A stretch of 6,079 nucleotides of DNA, from contig JAFEBC010000199.1 of the NCBI GenBank assembly GCA_018266095.1, forward strand, positions 1 through 6,079, in the 5' to 3' direction. This document shows, in pieces, positions 1 through 6,079 of this stretch. The notes under the pieces were generated by a model. That model saw nothing but the letters and a program-made list of their open reading frames with translations, made no database searches and had not been told where the DNA came from. Both the position numbers and the translations under genes were made by a program. Position 1 is the first letter of the stretch; each line of letters opens with the position of its first letter. Source of the stretch: Deltaproteobacteria bacterium (GTDB lineage Bacteria > Myxococcota > Myxococcia > Myxococcales > 40CM-4-68-19).

Positions 1-3000
1 ACGGCCTTCGTGGGCTTCTCCGTGCGCGGCCACGCGACGATGGCGGGACATCCGGACCTGCCGGTCTCGGGCGGGCGCGTGCGCGTCCTCGACCACGACA
101 GCGGGCGGCTGCTCTGCGACGTGGCCACGCTGTCGACGGGCGCGTATGGCTGCAGCTTCGCGGACCAGGAGTCGAAGTTCGCGCCGTCGATGACGTGGGA
201 CCTGCGCTTCACGGGCCGCGGCCCGGAGGTCGACGCGTCGATCGCGGTGACACGTCCGGCGACGGGGGGCTCGCTCGCGATCACGCACGACTTCGAAGCG
301 CTGAACGCGTCGGCGATCGAGCTCACGGGCGTGGTGGTCGAGCCGGACAAGACGCCGTCGTCGGGCGCGCTGGTGCTCCTCACCGGCCCGGTGAGCGGCG
401 CCGCGCACGCGGGCGAGGACGGGCGCTACCGCATGGTGATCGCGCTGCCGGATGGGTACACGAACGGGACGCTCGTGCTGCAAGCGTACGGGCGCGGCTC
501 GCAGGCGGCGCTCTCGGTGCCGTTCGAGACGGACGGGCTGCCAGAGCTCCACCTCGCGGGGAACTTCGAGCTGGCCCTCTCGCCGGGCTCGCTGCCGCCC
601 ACGGAGCGGCTGCGCAAGGTGCTCTTCACGGGCACGGTGACCAACGCGCTCGTCACGGCCGCGCGCGGGCTCTCGGTGCCGGTTCCGGGCGTCTCGCCGG
701 GCGTGACCTCGGCGGCGTTCGTGAACCACGACTGCGACGCGGCGCAGGTGCTGCCGGACGGGACCTGGCAGTGCGTGGCCATCCTCCTCGACGACGCGCC
801 CTTCGACGCGCTGGCCTCGGCGGGGCCGTACGCCTCGTCGCAGACGCTGCACTTCGAGCAGAACGACGTGCCCGCGCCGGGTCAGCTCATCCTGCAGAGG
901 GTGGAGCTCACCGCGTCGCCCACCACGCTCGAGATCACCGGCCTCATCGACACCGCCGCGCGCGCGGTGCCCGGCGCGTCTGCGCTGCTCACGGCCACCG
1001 GCTCCGGTGACCCGATCTCGGTGAGCGCGATCGCGCAGGCCGACGGGACGTACCGCGCCTTCCTCGCCTTCCCGACGGTGGACGCAGTGGCGGGCACGCT
1101 CACGGGTCAGTTCTCCCTGCCGGGCGCCGAGACCGAGCCGCTCGCGCGCGTCAACACCTCGACCGCGTTCTCGGCCTTCGCGGGCACGCTCACCACCGTC
1201 ACCCAGGACGCGCGCTTCACGCGGGGCACGGCCGTGCTCTCGGGCCAGGTGGTCGACGCGCTCATCGGCGACGCGCCCATCGCGGGCGCCACGGTCACGG
1301 TGCTCACGGGCGGCGAGACGCTCTGCCAGACGCGCACCGACGACCACGGCCTCTACGCCTGCACGGCCTCGCCCGCGGGCACCAGCACGGTCGCGCTCAC
1401 GTATGTGGTCAGCGGCATCGGCGCGGGGACGTTCACGAGCTTCGGCGGCCAGCCCGCGCTGCTCGACCTCTCGCTGCTGACGCCCGGCCTCATCGTGCCC
1501 ATCCTGCCCACGCGGGACCTGCCGGTGAACCCGAGCACGCTGCGCGTGACCGGGACGCTGACCGACAAGACGGGCCGCGCCGTCCCTGGCGCCTGGGTGG
1601 GCCTGACCGCCGCGGGAGGCGCCGCGCAACCGACGGTGAGCGACGACGCGGGCCACTACCAGCTCGATCTCGCGCTCGCGGAGGGCCTCACCGGCGGCGA
1701 GCTGACCCTCTCGGCGCACCTGCCGCTGGGCGGAGGCACCTCGCAGGCCACGCTGCGCCGCGTGTTCTCGCTGCCCGCGCACACGCTCTTGACGCTCGAC
1801 CTGCCGCTCGCGCTGGTCGACGAGGTGCCCGCCGGCCCGGTGGCCTGGCTCGCGTTCTCGGGCACGGTGAACAACCAGGTCGCGCCGGGGAGCGGCGTCG
1901 CGGGCGCGCTGGTCACGGCGGCGCTCGACGGCTCGGGCCGGACGCTCTGCACCGCGACCACCGACAGCGCCGGTCGCTACACGTGCGAGTCCCTGCTGCG
2001 CGACGCGCCCTCGTCTCCGCAGACGTTCCGCTGGACGGTCGCGCTCGACGGCACCGCGCTCGCGCCGCCGCTCACGGCCTCGCGGACGTACGTGCGCTCG
2101 ACCTCCACGAAGTCACCGATCGCGCAGGACCTGTCCGCCTCGCCGACCACCCTGCGCGTCCACGGGCGCCTCACGGACACGGGCGGCCAGCCGCTGCCGC
2201 AGGCCGCGGTGTCGCTGACGGGGACCCTGCGCGGCCAGGCCCTCACCGACGCGCAGGGCGACTACGAGCTCGTGGTCACGGCGCGTCCGGGCCTCACGCG
2301 CGCCACCGGAGCGCTCACCGCGGTGGCGAACGGGCTCACCACCAGCGCGCCCGTCGACGTGGCCCTGACGCCCGCCGCGCTCACCGACCTGGCCCTCGAC
2401 CTGAGCCTCTCGGAGCGCGGGATCGTCTTCTCCGGCGCGGTGCGCAACCCGAACGCCGCGGGGGCTCCGCTGCAGAGCGCGACCATCACGCTGCGCCGCG
2501 CGGGACGCACCTTCTGCGCGGTCGAGCTCGCGGCCATCTCGAGCAGCGACACCGCGTACACCTGCCCTGAGCTGGTGCTGGCCTCGGACGCGGACCAGGC
2601 CATCGAGTGGACGGTGACCAACCTCTTCGGCACCAACACCGGCACGCTCACGCTCGCGTCCGCGGACATCCCGGCCGTGGGCACGCACGCGCAGCGCACG
2701 CTCGACCTCACCCTGCCCGCCTCGGCCCTGGGCGTGCTCGTGACCGTGCGCAACTCCTCGCAGCAGACGGTGCAGGGCGCGTCGGTGTCGGTGGCGGTGG
2801 GCGACCTGACCGCCTCCGCGCTGACGGGGAGCGATGGCACGGCGATGCTCTTCCTCTCGCTGCCCGATTCGCTGCCGCCCTACGGAAACGGAAGCGAGCT
2901 GGCGACGATGCTGCTCACGGCCCGCCTGGGGACCAATCTGGCCACGCTCCAGCAGGGCGTGCCCATCACGCCGGCGCAGCTCACACAGCTCGACCGCACC

Positions 3001-4200
3001 ATCGACTTCAGCGACGTGACGCGCGTGGCGTTCGCGGGCGCGGTCAAGAACCTCAACGCGCACGCGACGGGGCCGGGTTCGTTCGTGCAGGGCGCCAAGG
3101 TCCAGCTCGTGCGCGACGGGTTCACGCCACCGCTCGGCGTCCTCTGCGACGCGGTCGCCACCACCGGCACCTACGGCTGCGGGCCCATCACCCTCTTCGG
3201 CGAGGCGCTCAGCTCGCTCTCGCTGCACGCGGTGACCACGCTCGAGGGCACGTCGATCGCGGACGCGCAGGCGGCCACCTTCGCGGTCACGCCGGGCGCG
3301 GGCATCACCAACGCGCTCTCGCTCGACGTCGACACCACGCCGACCACGGTGCGCCTGTCTGGCAACGTGCGCGACCCGCTCGGCACCCCCCTCGTCGGCG
3401 CCACCGTGAGCACGCCCAAGACCGCGCAGGTCCCGGCGCTCACCGCCATCGACGGCTCGTACGCGCTCGACGTCCCGTTGCCCACGGGCGTGACCACCTG
3501 GGGCGAGACGATCACCGCGCAGCTCCAGGGCAATCAGGCCACCGCTCCCGGCGCGGCCGCGGACCTCGTGCAGCGCGCACCCAACGCGGTGACCGCCGAC
3601 CTCACGCTCAGCGAGCGGCGCGTGCGCATCCTCGGCCGCGTGGAGAACGCGCTCGCCCCCGAGACGCCCTTCGCCGGCGCGCACCTCGTGCTCACGCGCA
3701 GCGCCACCGTCGTCTGCGATCGCACCACCGACGCCACGCTCGGCTACAACTTCGCCGCCTGCCCCGACCTCGTGCTCACCTCGGGCGCGCCGGTCGAGCT
3801 CACCTGGGCCGTCGACGGCCCGTGGGGCACCGGCAGCGGTACGCTCACGCTCGGCAGCGGCGACATCCCGGCCGCGGGCGGGATCAGCACCAAGGCCGTG
3901 AGCTTCGACCTCGCGGCCAGCACGCTCGAGGTCACAGGCCGCGTCACCGAGAACGGCGTGACCCTCTCCTCGGGCACCGCGCAGCTTCGCAACAACGACC
4001 CCAGCGCCGTCGCCAGCGGCACCACGCTCGGCACCGACGGCTCGTTCGGCCTGCGCCTGAGCTTCCCGGCCGCAGCCACGAGCTACGACGTGAACCTGCA
4101 AGGCAGCGACGGCGTCAACAGCGCGCAGCTCCGCCTCCAAGGGGCCTTGAGCGCGGGCGCGCTCGTCTCGGTCGTGCAGGACCTCGACATCACCGTCCTG
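1..4200 (+). repeat. Protein-level tandem array of seven A-B module pairs (about 200 residues each)
   Basis: Seven A-B pairs occupy residues 1-1400. Approximate A modules are 1-100, 190-303, 404-509, 607-712, 804-905, 1006-1110 and 1206-1305; the B modules fill the gaps. Each A module opens with a strand like 'FSGTVxN' (619-624, 810-816) and has one cysteine pair: C39/C51, C245/C258, C442/C454, C650/C662, C839/C855, C1049/C1060, C1239/C1254. The second cysteine usually follows a G-x-Y-x-C or similar turn. B modules open with 'SPTTLxVTG'-like text (306-313, 713-720, 1113-1120), then 'D..G.PLxGA.V', then 'TDA.G.Y.L', and end in 'LDLxL'. They contain no cysteine. The pattern is that of carboxypeptidase-regulatory-like / CnaB-type beta-sandwiches (family assignment by eye). 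Copies have diverged strongly, so this is an old internal duplication and not a DNA satellite. Module boundaries are accurate only to about ten residues. A2 contains an extra loop of about 15-20 residues before C245. Confidence 0.82.
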
Positions 4201-6079
4201 ACTCCCGGCTCGGCCCGCTGGTCGGTCACCGTCGGCAACGGCACGGCCTTCGCCGCCAAGACGCCCGCCCTCGCCCCCGACGGCTCGGTGCTGATGCCGC
4301 GCGACAACGTCCTCTGGGCCATCGACCCCGACACGGGTGCGCCCCGCTGGTACTTCGTCGCCGACGCCGGGATCCGCTCCGGCGTGATGGTCGACGGGAA
4401 CGGCATCATCTACATCGGCGACGCCTCCGACTGGCTCTACGCGCTCTCCCCCGCGGGCGAGCAGCTCTGGAAGGTCGCCGGCACCGAAGCGGGCCGCGGC
4501 GTCACCTGCCTCGCCCTCGGCGACACGCTCGTCTATGCCGGCCAGGCCACGCGCTTCTCGGCCCACACCGCCTTCGCCCGCATCCGCGCGCATGACCGCG
4601 TCGACGGCCACCTGGTGCTCGAGGCCAGCCTGGGCACCAACGACCCCAGCGAGCTCTCCATCGCCAGCGACGGCGGGATGCTCGTGAGCACGACCGGCGG
4701 CTGGTTGATGCTGAGCCCGGATGGAACGCCTCGCATCACCGGCGGCGGGCTCATCAACGGCCCCTTGATCCCGCTCGCGGACGGCGGCGTGCTGGCGCCC
4801 GAACAGTACGAGCTCGTGCGCTTCGACCTCAACGGCAACCGCCTCTGGGGGTACTCGCGCCCGGTGGCCTCTCGCGGCAGCTCCAACTCGCCAGCGGTCG
4901 ACGCCGACGGCAGCATCCTCATGGTCGCGGGCAAGACGCTCGTGCGCCTCTCGCCCGACGGCGAGGAGCTGGCCGCGGTGGACGTTGCCGCCGGCGCGAC
5001 CGAGACGTTGAACACGAGCGGACCCACCATCGGCGCCGACGGCACCGTCTACGTGACCTCGAACACGACGGGCGGCGCAGGAGTGGCCGTCTACGCGGTC
5101 GATCGCACCTTCGCGCCCCTCTGGTCGCACCTCTTCCCCGCGGGCGCCGGCGGCCTCAGCGGCGTCACGCTCGCGAACGGCGCGGCCTTCGTCACCGACG
5201 GCAAGGTCCTGCGCAACCTGCTCACGGAGAGCCCGGGCCTCGCCGCCTCGGACTGGCCCAAGTACAAGCGCGACGCCGGCAACACCGCCCAGGGCGCACC
5301 TGCCCCGCAGCACCGCACGCTCGTCGTCACAGGCCACGCGGGCGACACGAGCTGCGGCCCGCTCTGCCCCGTGCCGCTTCAGTTCGGCAGCGTCGTCTTC
5401 ACGCTCGACGGAAAGCCTGGCTGCACGGCGCGCACGGACGCGAGCGGCGACTATCACTGCTCGATCTTCGTCCCCGCCGACACGTTCACGCTCGAAGGAA
5501 CGCTGCTCTGGGCCGGCTACGAAGCCACCACCAGCACCGTCCTCGCCGCGGGCACCGACGACGCCCAGCTCACCTGGGACCTCGACCTCGCCGCCACCAC
5601 CCTCATCGTCTCCGGCACGGTCCGCGACAGCGCGGGCGCCCCGCTCCCAGACGCAGACGTGTACTTCGCGGCCGGCGACGCCTACCAGATCAACGACGCC
5701 TTCACCGACGCCAGCGGCGCCTATCGCATGGCCGTCCTCTTCGGCGCCGACGTCGCGGGCGGCCCCGACAGCATGGCCCTCGACGCCTGGCTCGATGGCG
5801 CGGGCGGCCAGCGCAGGCGCGTCTCGTTCGACCTCGTCCAGGGCGACGTCGCCTTCGCCTCCCTGGACTTCACGCTCGCCGACCGTCAGGAGAGCTGGGA
5901 GGTCCGCGCCAACCTGGGCTGGGAGCGCACGGACCTCGCCGTGCACCCGCAGACGGGCGCCCCGATCGTGTCCGCCACCCTCTGCGACGGCGACTGCTTC
6001 ACGCAGGTGCAGCTTTTCTACCCCGCCGCCACCACCGAGACCGATCCCACCACGCAGTCCGGCGACTACCTCGAGTTCG
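1..6079 (+). CDS. Giant secreted/surface multidomain protein: alternating carboxypeptidase-regulatory-like (Ig-like) repeats with an embedded PQQ-like beta-propeller; partial at both ends
   Basis: Frame 1 is open for 2,026 codons with no stop, so start and end both lie outside the window. The translation is low in Lys (16 by hand count), rich in Ala, Thr, Gly, Leu, Ser, Val and Asp, and built of repeated beta-strand modules, as in exported bacterial proteins. Residues 1-1400 are about fourteen Ig-like modules, about 1401-1764 a PQQ-like propeller, and 1765-2026 further modules. Type B modules match the carboxypeptidase-regulatory-like pattern, for example LRVTGTLTDKTGRAVPGA at 515-532 followed by 'SDDAGHYQL' at 547-555. 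Twenty-one cysteines occur, mostly in pairs, which fits oxidised extracellular folding. No transmembrane segment, signal peptide, LPXTG or other anchor is visible, but both termini are missing. I see no catalytic motif. Role as a surface rod, adhesin or matrix component is inferred. Coding status is near certain; the exact function is unknown. Third-position composition changes along the gene (see findings). Confidence 0.93.
4201..5292 (+). other. PQQ-like (BamB/quinoprotein-type) beta-propeller domain within the giant protein
   Basis: Residues about 1401-1764 change character from Ig-like repeats to propeller blades. The recurring blade pattern is 'P.(L/V).(A/D)DG.(V/I)(L/Y)(V/M)......L.A(L/I)(D/S)P.(G).(.)W'. 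Clear copies start near 1422 (DGSVLM, then LWAIDPDTGAPRW), 1460 (GNGIIYI, then LYALSPAGEQLWK), 1500, 1550, 1586 (DGGVLA, then FDLNGNRLW), 1629 (DGSILM, then LVRLSPDGEEL), 1673 (DGTVYV) and 1717. That gives about eight blades, the first probably completed by the strand at 1405-1413 ('RWSVTV'). The segment ends with W1752-P-K-Y-K-R-D-A-G-N-T, which resembles the 'WPMFRHDxxxTG' signature commonly found with bacterial PQQ-like repeat domains. Such domains in BamB and similar proteins act in protein binding, whereas true quinoprotein dehydrogenases bind PQQ. I see no cofactor or metal site here, so a binding or scaffold role is the more likely inference. It has a single cysteine, C1503. Confidence 0.83.
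5293..6079 (+). repeat. Resumed A-B module array after the propeller (A8, B8, partial A9)
   Basis: Immediately after the propeller the same two module types return. A8 (about 1765-1862) has the usual pair C1808/C1820 in 'GCTARTDASGDYHC' and an extra pair C1785/C1789 in 'SCGPLCP'. B8 (about 1863-1962) is a textbook cysteine-free carboxypeptidase-regulatory-like module: 'LIVSGTVRDSAGAPLPDADV' at 1868-1887, then 'FTDASGAYRM' at 1901-1910, ending 'LDFTLADR'. A9 starts near 1963 and is cut by the window end. It has C1995/C1999 in 'LCDGDCF', aligned with the extra A8 pair, while the expected G-x-Y-x-C turn reads 'SGDYLEF'. The order A-B-A is thus kept across the propeller. The protein clearly continues past the window. 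Confidence 0.8.

Noticed and set aside
195..1010. A 271-codon + strand frame and several 60-190-codon minus-strand frames across the window
   Set aside because: All overlap the continuous frame-1 gene, show Arg- or Ser-rich shadow composition, and have no recognisable motif or convincing ribosome binding site.
1..4200. Carboxypeptidase-regulatory-like modules as the plug-proximal part of a TonB-dependent (SusC-like) transporter
   Set aside because: Such receptors have one or two of these domains, then a plug and a barrel. Here there are about sixteen modules and a propeller, with no TonB box, plug or barrel strands visible.
4387..4413. A D-x-N-G turn (residues 1465-1468, 'DGNG') that could suggest an EF-hand or dockerin calcium site
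   Set aside because: It lies within a propeller blade hairpin where DG-x-G turns are expected, and the paired helices or further spaced acidic residues of an EF-hand are absent.
2607..4595. A 662-codon open frame on the + strand in another frame
   Set aside because: Its product is an Arg/His/Ala-rich low-complexity string typical of a shifted frame in high-GC DNA, and it overlaps clear A, B and propeller modules in frame 1.
5353..5367. C-x3-C as a possible haem or thioredoxin-like redox site
   Set aside because: There is no C-x2-C-H haem motif and no thioredoxin fold context; it lies in a loop of a beta-sandwich module, so a structural disulfide is more likely.
2113..5946. A 1,277-codon open frame on the minus strand
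   Set aside because: It is in exact codon register with the + strand gene, so its stops need sense codons TCA, TTA or CTA, which are nearly absent in this GC-rich gene. It ends precisely at a TCA serine codon at 2113-2115. Its product is an Ala/Arg/Glu/Gly/His-rich string with no domain pattern. It is a shadow.
1..6079. CRISPR array, tRNA/rRNA, insertion sequence, promoter or terminator
   Set aside because: No short identical spaced repeats, RNA-like structures, terminal inverted repeats or hairpin-plus-T runs were seen, and the coding frame leaves no noncoding space.

Overview
The whole window lies inside one very large protein-coding gene on the + strand. Reading from base 1 (frame 1), there is no stop codon in 2,026 consecutive codons. 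Neither the start nor the end of the gene is present, so no intergenic DNA, promoter, ribosome binding site, terminator or RNA gene can be expected here, and I see none. The DNA is very GC-rich and almost every codon ends in G or C. Together with a giant, secreted-looking multidomain protein, this suggests a high-GC bacterium, and the style fits Myxococcota or related former Deltaproteobacteria. That taxonomic guess is an inference from composition and architecture only.

Layout by residue of the window's translation. (1) Residues 1-1400 (bases 1-4200) hold about fourteen beta-sandwich modules of roughly 90-110 residues. They alternate between two types. Type A carries one pair of cysteines around a 'G-x-Y-x-C'-like hairpin. 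Type B has no cysteine and resembles carboxypeptidase-regulatory-like (CarboxypepD_reg / CnaB-like) domains. The A-B pair recurs about every 200 residues (about 600 bp), seven times. (2) Residues 1401-1764 (bases 4201-5292) hold a PQQ-like (BamB / quinoprotein-type) beta-propeller of about eight blades, closing with a W-P-K-Y-K-R-D-A-G motif. (3) From residue 1765 to the window end the A-B series resumes: A8, B8 and a truncated A9. The A modules here carry a different, additional C-x3-C motif.

The likely role is an exported, extracellular or cell-surface protein: a long rod of Ig-like modules, with the A modules probably locked by disulfides and a propeller carried between them as a binding or display domain. 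I recognise no catalytic residues. The most notable points are the strict cysteine/no-cysteine alternation, the propeller sitting exactly at a module boundary, a 400-residue higher-order repeat, a sharp change from G-ending to C-ending codons along one gene, and a new cysteine motif after the propeller. The long open frames on the other strand and in other frames are explained as shadows of this gene.
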